Shown: positions 45,489-59,839, counted from the stretch's first letter. The stretch: DNA of 64,000 bases from Hymenobacter mellowenesis (GCF_030581005.1 NZ_JAUQSX010000001.1:1-64000), one strand, 5' to 3'. Program-made: numbers and translations. The notes: a model not told the origin generated them from the letters alone.

Positions 45489-45569
45489 ATGATGACCATC
45501 CTTTTTGGGCTGGCGCTGGGCACGTTTGCCTATCTCGGCTACGTGCTGCTGCGCCCCGAACGCTTCTAA
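45489..45569 (+). CDS. kdpF: KdpF-like small subunit
   Basis: 26 codons from ATG 45489 (or ATG 45492), ending 4 bp before kdpA. One helix ends YLGYVLLRPERF, the conserved KdpF end. KdpF stabilises the KdpABC complex in the inner membrane. Confidence 0.8.
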   Translation: MMTILFGLALGTFAYLGYVLLRPERF

Positions 45570-45573
45570 ACCC

Positions 45574-47274
45574 ATGAATACTGAACTTATCGGCATTGCC
45601 GTCATTTTTTTGAGTACGGTGCTGCTGGCCCTGCCGCTGGGGCGCTACCTGGCCGTGGTGTATAGCGGCGACCGGTCGTGGTCGGATTTCCTGGGGCCGC
45701 TGGAGCGCGGTCTCTACCGCCTGGGCGGCATCGACGCCCGCCAGGAAATGACCTGGCAGCAGCATTTGCGCGCCCTGCTCACCATCAACCTGCTGTGGTT
45801 TTTCTGGGCCATGCTGGTGCTGTGCACCCAGGGCAGCCTGCCGCTCAACCCCGACGGCAACCCCTCGATGACGCCCGACCTGGCGTTTAATACGGCCATT
45901 TCCTTTCTGGTGAACTGCAATTTGCAGCACTACTCCGGCGAAACGGGCATGAGCTACCTCTCCCAAACGGTGGTGGTGATGTTTCTGCAATTTGTGACGG
46001 CGGCTACCGGCATGGCGGCCTGCGTGGTGGTGTTCAACGCCCTGCGCGAGCGCAGCGCCGAGCGGCTGGGCAACTTCTACGTGTACTTTGTGCACAGCCT
46101 CACGCGGGTGCTGCTGCCGCTTTCGCTGGCCGTGGCGCTGGTGCTGGCCTTCCAGGGCACGCCCATGACGTATGCTGGCAAGGCGGCCGTGGTGACGGTG
46201 CAGGGCGACTCGGTGCAGGTGAGCCGGGGGCCGGCCGCCGCCATGGTGGCCATCAAGGAGCTGGGCACGAACGGCGGGGGCTTTTTCGGGGCCAACTCGG
46301 CCCACCCGCTCGAAAACCCGACCTACCTGACCAACGCGGTGGAAAACGTTGCGCTGGTGCTCATTCCGCTGGCCATGGTGTTTGCGCTGGGGTATTATCT
46401 GAAGCGCCCCAAGCTTTCCTACATGGTGCTGGGTGTGATGACGGCGGGCTTCCTGCTGCTACTGGCGCCCACGGTGTACTACGAGATGCACGGCAACCCC
46501 GCCCTGGCCCACCTCGGCACCAACCAAACGCTGGGCGCCTTGGAGGGCAAGGAAATGCGCTTCGGCGCGGCGGCTTCGGCTTACTGGGGCATTACGAACA
46601 CGGTGATTTCCTGCGGGTCGGTGAACTCGATGCACGATTCGCACATGCCGGTGTCGGGGATGTGCGAGCTGCTGGGCATGATGACCAACGCCTTTTACGG
46701 CGGCGTGGGCGTGGGCTTTCTCAACTTCTTCGTGTTCGTGGTCATTGCCGTGTTCATTTCGGGGCTGATGGTGGGGCGCACGCCGGAGCTGCTGGGCAAA
46801 AAGATTGAGGCGCGGGAGATGAAAATCGCCCTCATCGTGGCTCTGCTGCACCCGCTGCTGATTCTGGCCGGCACGGCGATGTCGGCCCACCTCTACGCCG
46901 GGCACCCCACCGAATACGCCGGCTGGCTGGCCAACCCCGGCTTCCACGGCTTCTCGGAGATGCTGTATGAGTTCACGTCGTCGGCGGCCAACAACGGCTC
47001 GGGCTTCGAAGGCCTGGGCGACAACACGCCCTGGTGGAACCTGAGCACCGGCGTGGTGATGCTGCTGGCGCGCTTCCTGCCCATCATCGGGCCGGTAGCC
47101 ATTGCCGGCTTGCTGGCCCGCAAGAAATACATCCCCGAAAGCGCCGGCACCCTGCGCCTCGACACGGCCACCTTCGGCGTGATGGTGTTTTTCGTGATTT
47201 GGATTATCGCGGCGCTGGCCTTTTTCCCGGCCCTGGCGCTGGGTCCGCTGGCCGAGCATTTCACGCTGTACTAA
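45574..47274 (+). CDS. kdpA: Potassium-transporting ATPase subunit KdpA
   Basis: 566 codons from ATG 45574. About ten membrane helices; the pore loops are recognisable ([60 protein letters not shown]). This subunit binds and channels K+ with high affinity. Length is normal for the family. First large gene of the kdp operon, followed by a perfect palindrome and kdpB. Confidence 0.97.
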   Translation: MNTELIGIAVIFLSTVLLALPLGRYLAVVYSGDRSWSDFLGPLERGLYRLGGIDARQEMTWQQHLRALLTINLLWFFWAMLVLCTQGSLPLNPDGNPSMTPDLAFNTAISFLVNCNLQHYSGETGMSYLSQTVVVMFLQFVTAATGMAACVVVFNALRERSAERLGNFYVYFVHSLTRVLLPLSLAVALVLAFQGTPMTYAGKAAVVTVQGDSVQVSRGPAAAMVAIKELGTNGGGFFGANSAHPLENPTYLTNAVENVALVLIPLAMVFALGYYLKRPKLSYMVLGVMTAGFLLLLAPTVYYEMHGNPALAHLGTNQTLGALEGKEMRFGAAASAYWGITNTVISCGSVNSMHDSHMPVSGMCELLGMMTNAFYGGVGVGFLNFFVFVVIAVFISGLMVGRTPELLGKKIEAREMKIALIVALLHPLLILAGTAMSAHLYAGHPTEYAGWLANPGFHGFSEMLYEFTSSAANNGSGFEGLGDNTPWWNLSTGVVMLLARFLPIIGPVAIAGLLARKKYIPESAGTLRLDTATFGVMVFFVIWIIAALAFFPALALGPLAEHFTLY

Positions 47275-47284
47275 CCTTATATCC

Positions 47285-47390
47285 TGTCATCCTGAGCGCA
47301 GCGAAGGACCTTATCACGGTTGCGTTCATCGGCATTACTAATTCTTGCGGCACGGACATGATAAGGTCCTTCGCTGCGCTCAGGATGACA
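47285..47390. repeat. Palindromic element, family C (copy C1), between kdpA and kdpB
   Basis: Perfect 32-bp arms (47285-47316 and 47359-47390), starting TGTCATCCTGAGCGCAGCGA, with a 42-bp loop. Family C shares the core GAGCGCAGCGAAG with family A. It ends 9 bp before the kdpB start and could fold over the ribosome binding region. Confidence 0.95.
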
Positions 47391-47399
47391 AACGAAACA

Positions 47400-49439
47400 A
47401 TGAAATCCCAATCCTTATTTCAACCCGCGCTGGTCCGCGAAGCCGTCGGCCAGGCCTTCGTCAAGCTCGACCCGCGCACCATGTTCCGCAACCCGGTGAT
47501 GTTCACCGTGGAAATCGGGACGGCGGTGATGTTTTTCGTCACCATCGGCCTGCTGTTTCGGCCCGATGCGGCGCAGGGCAGCTTCGGCTACAATTTCACG
47601 GTGTTCGGGGTGCTGTTTCTGACGCTCCTCTTCGCCAACTTCGCCGAGGCCATTGCCGAAGCCCGCGGCAAAGCCCAGGCCGATTCGCTGCGCAAAACCC
47701 GCCAGGACACGCCCGCCAACGTGCGCCTCGATGATGGCAAAATGGTGGCTGTTTCCTCAGCCCAATTGCAGAAAGGGCAGGTGTTCGTGGTGGAGGCCGG
47801 GGAGATTATCCCGACTGATGGCGAGATTATTGAAGGGCTGGCTACGATTGATGAGTCGGCCATTACGGGCGAGTCGGCCCCGGTGATTCGGGAGGCCGGC
47901 GGCGACAAATCCTCCGTGACCGGGGGCACGAAGGTGCTTTCCGACCGCATCGTGGTGCAGGTGACCACGGCGCCCGGCGAGTCGTTTCTCGACAAGATGA
48001 TTGCGCTGGTAGAAGGCGCGGCGCGGCAGAAAACGCCGAATGAAATTGCCCTCACCATCCTGCTGGCCGGTTTCACGCTGGTGTTTGTGATTGTGTGCGT
48101 GACCTTGCAGCCCTTCGCGGCCTACGCCCACACGCCTATTGCGGTGGCCTCGTTCATTGCCCTGTTTGTGTGTTTGATTCCGACCACCATTGGCGGGCTG
48201 CTCTCGGCCATCGGCATCGCGGGCATGGACCGGGCGCTGCGGGCCAACGTCATCACCAAGAGCGGCAAGGCCGTGGAAACGGCCGGCGACATCGACGTTT
48301 TGTTGCTCGACAAAACCGGCACCATCACCATCGGCAACCGCAAGGCCACGCACTTCTGGCCCGCGCCGGGCGTGGCCATGCAGGCCTTCGTCGAGCAAGC
48401 CACCGTCAGCTCCCTCACCGACGAAACGCCCGAGGGCAAAAGCATCGTGGAGCTGGCCCGCGACAATAAAGTAGACCCCGCGCAGCTGCAAAGCCGTCTG
48501 GCGGGCGCCGAGCTTATCAAGTTCACGGCCGAAACCCGTAGCTCAGGCGTGACGCTGGCCGGCGGCACCCGCCTCCGCAAGGGCGCGGCCGATGCCATGC
48601 GCCGCCTGGCCGAGGCCGCCGGCCAGGCCTACCCCGCCGAAGTGGCCGAGCGGGTGCAAACCGTGGCCAAAAACGGCGGCACGCCGCTGGTGCTGAGCGA
48701 AAACGACCGGGTGCTGGGCGTGGTGGAGTTGCAGGACATCATCAAGCCCGGCATTCAGGAGCGGTTTGAGCGGCTGCGGGCCATGGGCATCAAGACGGTG
48801 ATGGTGACCGGCGACAACCCGCTCACGGCCAAATTCATTGCCGAGAAAGCCGGCGTCGACGACTTCATTGCCGAAGCCAAGCCCGAGGACAAGATGCAGT
48901 ACATCCGCGCCGAGCAGCAGGCCGGCAAGCTGGTGGCCATGATGGGCGACGGCACCAACGACGCCCCCGCCCTGGCCCAGGCCGACGTGGGCGTGGCCAT
49001 GAACTCGGGCACCCAGGCCGCCAAGGAAGCCGGCAACATGGTGGACCTCGACAACGACCCCACCAAGCTGATTGAGGTGGTGGAAATCGGCAAGCAGCTG
49101 CTCATGACGCGCGGCACGCTCACCACGTTTTCCATCGCCAACGACGTGGCCAAGTACTTCGCCATCGTGCCGGCGCTGTTCATGGTGGCCATTCCGGCCC
49201 TGGGCGCGCTCAATATTATGGGGCTGCACTCGCCGCAGTCGGCCATTCTGTCGGCAGTTATTTTCAACGCCCTCATCATTCCGGCGCTGGTGCCGCTGGC
49301 CCTGCGCGGGGTGGCCTACAAGCCGGTGGGCGCCTCGGCCCTGCTGCGCCGCAACCTGCTTATTTATGGCCTGGGCGGCATGGTAGTGCCCTTTATCGGA
49401 ATTAAGGTCATCGACCTGCTGGTGGGGCTGGTGTGGTAA
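47400..49439 (+). CDS. kdpB: Potassium-transporting ATPase subunit KdpB
   Basis: 679 codons from ATG 47400, chosen by homology to the usual KdpB start; the frame is open upstream through the palindrome. P-type ATPase motifs: TGES, DKTGT with phosphorylated Asp304, [19 protein letters not shown]. It hydrolyses ATP to power K+ uptake through KdpA. Full length. Confidence 0.97.
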   Translation: MKSQSLFQPALVREAVGQAFVKLDPRTMFRNPVMFTVEIGTAVMFFVTIGLLFRPDAAQGSFGYNFTVFGVLFLTLLFANFAEAIAEARGKAQADSLRKTRQDTPANVRLDDGKMVAVSSAQLQKGQVFVVEAGEIIPTDGEIIEGLATIDESAITGESAPVIREAGGDKSSVTGGTKVLSDRIVVQVTTAPGESFLDKMIALVEGAARQKTPNEIALTILLAGFTLVFVIVCVTLQPFAAYAHTPIAVASFIALFVCLIPTTIGGLLSAIGIAGMDRALRANVITKSGKAVETAGDIDVLLLDKTGTITIGNRKATHFWPAPGVAMQAFVEQATVSSLTDETPEGKSIVELARDNKVDPAQLQSRLAGAELIKFTAETRSSGVTLAGGTRLRKGAADAMRRLAEAAGQAYPAEVAERVQTVAKNGGTPLVLSENDRVLGVVELQDIIKPGIQERFERLRAMGIKTVMVTGDNPLTAKFIAEKAGVDDFIAEAKPEDKMQYIRAEQQAGKLVAMMGDGTNDAPALAQADVGVAMNSGTQAAKEAGNMVDLDNDPTKLIEVVEIGKQLLMTRGTLTTFSIANDVAKYFAIVPALFMVAIPALGALNIMGLHSPQSAILSAVIFNALIIPALVPLALRGVAYKPVGASALLRRNLLIYGLGGMVVPFIGIKVIDLLVGLVW

Positions 49440-49460
49440 GCTTGGCGGATGACGGATGGC

Positions 49461-49562
49461 CGTCATGCAGAGCGCAGCGAAGCATCTCGCGAGCTGAAAG
49501 TAAACCCAATCGTCAAGGATTAGTGGCAGCACGCGAGATGCTTCGCTGCGCTCTGCATGACG
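49461..49562. repeat. Palindromic element, family A (copy A3), between kdpB and kdpC
   Basis: Perfect 31-bp arms (49461-49491 and 49532-49562) starting CGTCATGCAGAGCGCAGCGA, 40-bp loop. Ends 22 bp before the kdpC start. Confidence 0.95.
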
Positions 49563-49584
49563 TTCAAAAAACTAAATCAAACCC

Positions 49585-50154
49585 ATGAAAACCTATTTGT
49601 TTCCCGCTTTTCGTTTGTCGCTGGCTTTGTTGGTGCTGTGTTGCGGCGTGTATCCGGCCCTGGTGTGGGGCGCGGCGCGGCTGGCGCCCGGCCACGGCGA
49701 GGGCGTGCAGGTCAGCTACAAGGGCCGCGTGGTCGGCTTCGCGCAGGTCGGGCAAAAATTCGACCGGCCCGAGTATTTCAACACCCGCCCTTCGGCCGTG
49801 GGCTATAATGCCGCCGGTTCGGCCGGCTCCAACAAAGGCCCCAGCAACCCCGAATACCTTCAAGAAGTGCAGACCCGCGTGGGTGCCTTCCTCCAGCAGA
49901 ACCCCGCCGTGGCCGCCGGCCAGGTACCGGCCGAACTGGTGACGGCCAGCGGCTCGGGGCTCGACCCGCACCTCTCGCCGGAAGGCGCCTACGCCCAGGT
50001 GGAGCGCGTGGCCCGGCGGCGCGGCCTGGCCCCGGCGCGGGTGCGCGCCCTGGTGGCGGCCCACGTAAAGGAGCCGCTGGTGTGGTTTTTCGGGCCGGCC
50101 ACGGTGAACGTGCTGGAGCTCAACTTAGCTTTGGACAAACTGTCGGGCCTGTAA
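49585..50154 (+). CDS. kdpC: Potassium-transporting ATPase subunit KdpC
   Basis: 189 codons from ATG 49585. One N-terminal membrane helix (LSLALLVLCCGVYPALVWG), then the family signatures FDRPEYFNTRPSAVGYN, SNKGPSNP and SGSGLDPHLSPEGA. KdpC is the catalytic chaperone that raises ATP affinity of KdpB. Normal length. Confidence 0.96.
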   Translation: MKTYLFPAFRLSLALLVLCCGVYPALVWGAARLAPGHGEGVQVSYKGRVVGFAQVGQKFDRPEYFNTRPSAVGYNAAGSAGSNKGPSNPEYLQEVQTRVGAFLQQNPAVAAGQVPAELVTASGSGLDPHLSPEGAYAQVERVARRRGLAPARVRALVAAHVKEPLVWFFGPATVNVLELNLALDKLSGL

Positions 50155-50252
50155 TGGCCGGGCTTACCCAACGATTTATTGACCGCGCCGCGCTGGCTGG
50201 CGTACTTCCTTTTCTTATTCTTTTGGCGGCGCCCATTGCCCGCCGGCTTTCC

Positions 50253-51374
50253 ATGAAACACCTGCTGATGCCCGCCCTCGTTGCCCTGAGCACAAGCGTT
50301 GCGCTGGCCCAAACCACTCCCCCCGCCACCCCCGACCTGGCCGCCCCGGTCCCGCCGGCCCCGGCGCCCGGCCCGCTCAGCACCTATGGCTTCGTAGATG
50401 CCTACTATGGCTACGATTTCAACCACGCCAATGGCAACGACCGGCAGGGCTTCCTCTACTCGCACGGCCGCCAGAACGAGTTCACCATCAACCAGGCTCT
50501 CATCGGCCTGCGCTACGATGATGGAAAAGTGCGCGGCGCGCTGGGCCTGCACGCCGGCACCTACGTGTCGGCCAACTATGCGGCCGAAGACCCGGTTTTG
50601 AAACACGTGTACGAGGCCTACGCCGGCTTACGGCCCTTTAAAAAAGCCTGGCTGGATATAGGCATCTTCGGCTCGCACATTGGGTTTGAGTCGGCCATCT
50701 CGAAGGACAACTGGACGTTGACGCGCTCCATCATGGCCGAAAACTCGCCCTACTACGAAAGCGGGGCGCGCTTCACCTACGAAGTGAGCCCGAAGCTGAC
50801 GCTGGCCGGGCTGGTGCTGAACGGCTGGCAGAACATCCGCGAAACCAACCAGGCCAAGGCCCTGGGCACCCAGCTTCAGTGGAAACCCACGGATAAGCTG
50901 CTCATTAACAGCAGCACCTTTTATGGCAACGAGCAGCCGCAGGATTCGCTGATTCGGCGACGCTTTTTCCACGATTTCTACATCAGCTACGCTGCCTCCG
51001 AGCGCACCAGTCTTGCGCTGGTGTTCGACGTGGGCAAGCAGCGCGGCGCGGGCCGGGAGCGGTACGATACCTGGCACACGGGGGCCATTTTCATTAAGCA
51101 GAAGCTGGCCGATGAGCTCTCGGCTACGCTCCGCGGCGAGTACTACTACGCCGAGCGCGGCGTCATCATCCGCAGCATCATGCCCGGGGCGCTGGACCAG
51201 GATTTCCGCGTGGCCGGCGGCTCCCTCAACCTCGATTACGCGCCGGCCGCCAACGTGGTGTTTCGGGTCGAAGGACGGTATTTGAACGGGATGCGGGGCG
51301 TATTCGCCCGCGCTGATAATGCCGACAACCGCAGCTACGGGAATGTGACGACGAGTCTGGCGCTGTCGTTTTAG
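50253..51374 (+). CDS. Outer-membrane beta-barrel porin in the kdp operon
   Basis: 373 codons from ATG 50253; the frame is open upstream, but this Met begins the signal peptide (LMPALVALSTSVALAQ). After a Pro-rich linker the barrel starts (YGFVDAYYGYDFNHANG) and the alternating strands continue to the end (NVTTSLALSF, terminal Phe). It resembles OmpL-like porin-2 family proteins. Placed between kdpC and kdpD, it may let K+ through the outer membrane under starvation. Confidence 0.85.
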   Translation: MKHLLMPALVALSTSVALAQTTPPATPDLAAPVPPAPAPGPLSTYGFVDAYYGYDFNHANGNDRQGFLYSHGRQNEFTINQALIGLRYDDGKVRGALGLHAGTYVSANYAAEDPVLKHVYEAYAGLRPFKKAWLDIGIFGSHIGFESAISKDNWTLTRSIMAENSPYYESGARFTYEVSPKLTLAGLVLNGWQNIRETNQAKALGTQLQWKPTDKLLINSSTFYGNEQPQDSLIRRRFFHDFYISYAASERTSLALVFDVGKQRGAGRERYDTWHTGAIFIKQKLADELSATLRGEYYYAERGVIIRSIMPGALDQDFRVAGGSLNLDYAPAANVVFRVEGRYLNGMRGVFARADNADNRSYGNVTTSLALSF

Positions 51375-51394
51375 AGGACGGCTGAACCATCAAA

Positions 51395-51495
51395 GAACGT
51401 CATGCCGAGCGCAGTTGAAGTATCTCTACTGAAGGAGAATTCAATTGAGCCAACGAAGCGGTAGAGATGCTTCGACTGCGCTCAGCATGACGTTC
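51395..51495. repeat. Palindromic element, family A (copy A4), between the porin and kdpD
   Basis: Arms 51395-51429 and 51461-51495 (35 bp, several mismatches), 31-bp loop. Ends 12 bp before the kdpD start. Confidence 0.88.
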
Positions 51496-51507
51496 AAAAT
51501 CCCCCCC

Positions 51508-52680
51508 ATGAACCCCTCGCCCACCGACGACGCCCGCGACCAATCCGCCGAACGGTTTCTGCGCCTGGTGCAGCAGCGGCGGCGCGGGCGGCTGAAGGTG
51601 TATCTGGGCCTGGCCGCCGGCGTGGGCAAAACCTACCGCCTGCTGCAGGAAGCCCACGACCTGCGCCGCCACGGCGTGGACGTGGTGCTGGGCTACGTGG
51701 AAACCCACGGCCGCCCCGAAACCGAAGCCCAGGTGCGCGACCTGCCCACGGTGCCGCGCAAAACGCTGTTTTACAAAGGCCGCGCCCTGCCCGAGATGGA
51801 CGTGGCGGCCATTCTGCAGCGGCGCCCGGCGGTGGTGGTAGTCGATGAGTTGGCCCACACCAATGTACCCGGCTCGGCCCACGACAAGCGCTGGCAGGAC
51901 GTGGAGGAGCTGGTGAAAGCCGGCATCTCGGTGCTCACGGCCGTGAACGTGCAGCACCTGGAAAGCCTGCACGAGCAGGTGCTCAAAATCACGGGCATCG
52001 ACGTGACCGAGCGCGTGCCCGACCAAGTACTCAAGCTGGCCGACGAAGTGGTGAACGTGGACCTGACCGTGGACGAGCTGCGCGCCCGCCTGCAGGAAGG
52101 CAAGATTTACGACCCGCAGAAGGTACCCACCGCGCTGGCCAGCTTCTTCCGACCCGACAACCTGCTACAGCTGCGCCAGCTGGCCGTGCGCGAGGTGGCC
52201 CTGCTGCTGGGCCGCCAGATTGAGTCGGAAGCCGGCGGGGCCGCGGCCGTGGCCCCCGAGCGCCGCAACACCGACCACCTGCTGGCCTGCATCAACTCCA
52301 ACAGCGCGGCGGCCCGCGAAATCATCCGCAAAACCTCGCGCCTGGCCGACCGGCTTTCCGTGGCGGCTTGGTACGTGCTCTACGTGCAGACGCCACCCGA
52401 AGCGGCCGACCGCATCAACCTGGCCGCCCAGCGCCACCTGCTCGGCAATCTGCAGCTGGCCACCGAACTGGGCGCCCAGATTCTGCGGGTGAAGGACGCC
52501 GACGTGGTGGGCGCCATCCGGCGGGTGGCGCGCGAGAAGCACGCCACGCTGCTCGTGTGCGGCGTGACGCGCGAAAAAAGCTGGTGGGAGCAAGTCAGCC
52601 GGCGCAGCGTCACCCAAAACCTGGTGCGCGCCGTGGCCCGCTCCGGCGACGACCTGGATATTTTTCTGGTGACGTATTGA
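51508..52680 (+). CDS. Truncated KdpD: sensor-kinase cytoplasmic N-terminal domain plus USP domain
   Basis: 390 codons from ATG 51508. The KdpD domain has Walker A GLAAGVGKT (38-42) and Walker B VVVVDELAHTN (109-119); residues about 250-385 are the universal-stress-protein-like domain. There are no membrane helices and no histidine-kinase domain, whereas E. coli KdpD has about 890 residues. The kinase part is encoded by the next gene. It probably senses K+ or binds c-di-AMP in the cytoplasm. Confidence 0.9.
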   Translation: MNPSPTDDARDQSAERFLRLVQQRRRGRLKVYLGLAAGVGKTYRLLQEAHDLRRHGVDVVLGYVETHGRPETEAQVRDLPTVPRKTLFYKGRALPEMDVAAILQRRPAVVVVDELAHTNVPGSAHDKRWQDVEELVKAGISVLTAVNVQHLESLHEQVLKITGIDVTERVPDQVLKLADEVVNVDLTVDELRARLQEGKIYDPQKVPTALASFFRPDNLLQLRQLAVREVALLLGRQIESEAGGAAAVAPERRNTDHLLACINSNSAAAREIIRKTSRLADRLSVAAWYVLYVQTPPEAADRINLAAQRHLLGNLQLATELGAQILRVKDADVVGAIRRVAREKHATLLVCGVTREKSWWEQVSRRSVTQNLVRAVARSGDDLDIFLVTY

Positions 52681-52698
52681 ATGTTCTGAACGAAACCA

Positions 52699-52798
52699 GA
52701 ACGTCATGCAGCGCGCAGCGAAGCATCTTTACCGCAATAGCAATTCAACCGAAACAACGAAGCGGTAAAGATGCTTCGCTGCGCGCTGCATGACGTTC
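52699..52798. repeat. Palindromic element, family A (copy A5), between kdpD and the kinase
   Basis: Perfect 37-bp arms (52699-52735 and 52762-52798), starting GAACGTCATGCAGCGCGCAG, 26-bp loop. It is the longest perfect family A copy in the window, ending 31 bp before the kinase start. Confidence 0.95.
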
Positions 52799-52828
52799 AA
52801 ATGGCCGTTGAAAGCCAATCAAACCCCC

Positions 52829-57078
<4,250 letters not shown>

Positions 57079-57110
57079 ACAGCACAGGCTGGTTGGAGAG
57101 TCGAAATCGT

Positions 57111-57199
57111 TGTCATCCTGAGCGCAGCGAAGGACCTTATCACGTCGGAACAGCAGTTGTTCAACGGTGATAAGGTCCTTCACTGCGTTCAGGATGACA
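57111..57199. repeat. Palindromic element, family C (copy C2)
   Basis: Arms 57111-57142 and 57168-57199 with two mismatches to each other; same arm as C1 between kdpA and kdpB. Follows the GH97 stop. The 57200-57440 rest of the gap holds no convincing gene. Confidence 0.9.
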
Positions 57200-57440
57200 T
57201 ACACACCCAAAATGGCCTCGCCCATTACTTCGGGAGACCTATCAAGCCGGCCGGGCGGCAAAGTGCAACCGTTGGCCGATAAACCGCGCCTCGCTGCCGA
57301 TGGCCGCGTGGCCGGGCTTTTACACGGGCTGATTGGCACGTTATTTAGCGACGGGGTTGATGTCCTCAACCGCTGAGTTCTTGGCGACCGGGATGGCCCG
57401 AAGCCGCCGGACCCCGTTTTCAATCGCCTGATTTTTCAAG

Positions 57441-58985
57441 ATGATAAACCTGCTTTCAGACCGCGTAGTCGGCTCTCTGTTTCCGCTGGCTGTGGCCGCC
57501 AGCGTTGCGTTTCTGCCCCACAAGGCCAGCAATGCCCCCAAGCTCTACGTTTCAGACTACGAGAATGTGCTGGGCACGTCCCTCGAAATCAAGATTGACG
57601 CCGATGCCGAACAGCACGCCGCCCAGGCCGAAAGCGCCGCCCTGCACGAGGTGGACCGGCTCAATAAAATCCTCAGCGGCTACGATGCCAGCAGCGAGTT
57701 CAGCCGCTGGATGCGGGCCGGCAAAACGCCGCTGGCCGTGTCGCCGGAGCTGTACGAGGTGCTGGCGCTATTTGAGCAATGGCGTTTGAAAAGCGACGGC
57801 GCCCTGGACGCCTCGGCCGAAACCGTGGGCCAGCTCTGGCGCGAGGCCGCGAAGCAGAACCGGCAGCCCACGGCCGCCGAAATTGCCGCCGCCGTGGCCA
57901 CCGTGCACCAGCAGCATTACGTGCTCAATGCCCAAACCCACACCGTCCAGCGCACCAGCGACGCGCCGCTGATGCTGAACTCCTTCGCCAAAAGCTACAT
58001 CATGAACAAGGCTGCGGATGCCGCGCTGGCCACGCCCGGCGTGAGCGGCCTGGTGGTGAACATCGGCGGCGACATTCTGGTCCGGGGCGAGCACACCGAG
58101 CAAATCAACGTGAGCAACCCGCGGGCCGATGCCGAAAACGACCTGCCCGTGGCCCAGCTGCAGGTGAGCGGCAAAACCATTGCCACCAGCGGCAACTACC
58201 GCCGCGGCGAGCTCATCGGTGGCCGCTGGTACTCGCACATCATCGACCCACGCACCGGCCGCCCGGCCAGCGAGGTCATCAGCGCCACCGTGGTGGCCGA
58301 TAAGGCGACGGACGCCGGCGCCCTGGCCACCGCCCTGAACGTGCTGCCCACCACCGAAGGCCAGGCGCTGGTAGCCGCCGTGCCCGGCGCCGAGTTCATG
58401 CTCCTCACCGCCGACGGCCGCCGGCTGGAAAGTGCCGGCTGGCGCAAGCTGGCACGGCCCGCCACGAAACCGGCCGCCGAAAAACCGGCCGCCCCGACCA
58501 AAGACAAGCCCTGGGACCCGGCCTACGAAGTAGCCATCAACCTAGAGCTGGCCACCATTGAGGGCGTGCGCGTGCACCGGCCCTTCGTGGCCGTGTGGGT
58601 GGTGGATGAAAAGAAGCAGCCCGTGCGCCAGATTGCGCTGTGGTACAACAAGCCCCGCTGGCTGGATGACATGCGCTTCTGGTACGCCACCTATTACGAC
58701 CAGTTCGCGGCCGCCAACAGCACCCTCAGCTCCACCGCCAGCGCTACCCGCTCGCCGGGCAAGTACACCCTGAAATGGGACGGCAAGGACGACAAAGGCA
58801 ACCCGGTGCCCCAGAACGGCAATTACACGCTATTCGTCGAAGTAGCGCGCGAGCACGGCACCCACCAGATGCTGAAGCAGGAACTCAACGTGGCCAAAAA
58901 GAAGCCTCAGCATTTTGAGTTGCCGCCCAACACCGAGGTAGCATCGGCGTCGGTGGACTTCCGCAAAAAGGCCGATGACAAGTAG
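57441..58985 (+). CDS. FAD:protein FMN transferase (ApbE) fused to DUF2271
   Basis: 514 codons from ATG 57441. An N-terminal hydrophobic segment (residues 9-25) suggests export. The ApbE domain (about 35-335) has MLNSFAKSYIMNKA, NIGGDILVRG, ATSGNY and SHIIDPRTGRP. A Pro/Ala linker leads to DUF2271 (about 365-495; AINLELATIEGVRVHRPFVA, WDGKDDKGNPVP). ApbE attaches FMN to Thr in carrier proteins. In DUF2271 the block SASATRSPG (Thr436) sits where related proteins have an SGAT-like flavinylation site; here Gly is replaced. The stop overlaps the PepSY gene by 11 bp. Confidence 0.88.
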   Translation: MINLLSDRVVGSLFPLAVAASVAFLPHKASNAPKLYVSDYENVLGTSLEIKIDADAEQHAAQAESAALHEVDRLNKILSGYDASSEFSRWMRAGKTPLAVSPELYEVLALFEQWRLKSDGALDASAETVGQLWREAAKQNRQPTAAEIAAAVATVHQQHYVLNAQTHTVQRTSDAPLMLNSFAKSYIMNKAADAALATPGVSGLVVNIGGDILVRGEHTEQINVSNPRADAENDLPVAQLQVSGKTIATSGNYRRGELIGGRWYSHIIDPRTGRPASEVISATVVADKATDAGALATALNVLPTTEGQALVAAVPGAEFMLLTADGRRLESAGWRKLARPATKPAAEKPAAPTKDKPWDPAYEVAINLELATIEGVRVHRPFVAVWVVDEKKQPVRQIALWYNKPRWLDDMRFWYATYYDQFAAANSTLSSTASATRSPGKYTLKWDGKDDKGNPVPQNGNYTLFVEVAREHGTHQMLKQELNVAKKKPQHFELPPNTEVASASVDFRKKADDK

Positions 58986-59628
58986 CCCGGCGCCACTGAA
59001 ACCAGCCGCTGGCGCCCCCGGCAAGCCTGCCAAGCAGGTCTGGAAAAAGCGCGGGGCCGCGTGGTCGCGCTGGCTGCACCTGTACCTGTCGATGCTCAGC
59101 TTCTTCGTGGTGCTGTTCTTCTCCGTCACGGGCCTCACCCTCAACCACGCCGAGTGGTTCGACAGACAGCAGGCTGAGAGCAAGCGCACCGGTACCCTGC
59201 CCGTGGCCTGGGTGAACGCACCCGACACCGCCCGCATCCGCAAGCTGGAAATCGTGGAACTGTTGCGTGGCAAATACGCCGTCAAGGGCGCCTTGAGCGA
59301 CTTCCTGGTGGAAGACGACCAGTGCTCCGTGTCCTTCAAAGGCCCCGGCTACAGCGCCGATGCCTTCATCGACCGCGCCACCGGCACCTTCAAGCTCACG
59401 GAGCTGCGCCTGGGCTGGGTGGCCGTGCTCAACGACCTGCACAAGGGCCGCGACAGCGGCCCGGGCTGGAGCTGGCTGATTGACATCTCGGCCGTTTTCT
59501 TGGTTGTGGTGTCGCTCAGCGGGTTGGCCATGCTGTTTTTCTTGAAAAATAAGCGGGTGCGGGGCGTGGTGGTGGGCATTGCTGGCGGAGCCATTTGCTA
59601 CCTGCTCTACTACCTGCTGGTGCCGTAA
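58975..59628 (+). CDS. PepSY-associated membrane protein
   Basis: 217 codons from ATG 58975. Start-side helix WLHLYLSMLSFFVVLFFSVTG followed by LTLNHAEWF, the typical PepSY_TM beginning; two more helices near 165-185 and 197-214. The extracytoplasmic middle (about 60-155) is a PepSY-like domain. Such proteins pass electrons from the membrane to flavin carriers outside. Overlaps the ApbE-DUF2271 gene, implying joint function. Confidence 0.85.
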   Translation: MTSSPAPLKPAAGAPGKPAKQVWKKRGAAWSRWLHLYLSMLSFFVVLFFSVTGLTLNHAEWFDRQQAESKRTGTLPVAWVNAPDTARIRKLEIVELLRGKYAVKGALSDFLVEDDQCSVSFKGPGYSADAFIDRATGTFKLTELRLGWVAVLNDLHKGRDSGPGWSWLIDISAVFLVVVSLSGLAMLFFLKNKRVRGVVVGIAGGAICYLLYYLLVP

Positions 59629-59648
59629 GGTTCCTTCCGTAGTGCGGC

Positions 59649-59743
59649 CGACGTAGGGGCGGGGCTTGCCCCCGCCCGTCTCTGAACGGAATCGTTGAAA
59701 CGACGCTAGTGTCCGGGCGGGGGCAAGCCCCGCCCCTACGTCG
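59649..59743. repeat. Palindromic element, family E (copy E2)
   Basis: Perfect 30-bp arms (59649-59678 and 59714-59743), core as in E1, 35-bp loop. Follows the PepSY gene. Confidence 0.95.
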
Positions 59744-59780
59744 TTCTGAAGCCAAAACTGCTCTGATGTTACTATCAGAG

Positions 59781-59828
59781 AAACGAGAGAAGCCCCGGCG
59801 CAGCGCTGCGCCGGGGCTTCTCTCGTTT
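59781..59828. terminator. 48-bp perfect palindrome, bidirectional terminator
   Basis: AAACGAGAGAAGCCCCGGCG and following CAGC pair without loop to their exact complement. A-rich left and T-rich right ends, between convergent genes ending at 59628 and 59840. A smaller hairpin (59761-59780) abuts it. Confidence 0.85.
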
Positions 59829-59839
59829 GTAATGAAAAG

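Noticed and set aside
57167..57376. 69-codon plus-strand frame after GH97
   Set aside because: Begins inside palindrome C2 and has no domain or context support.
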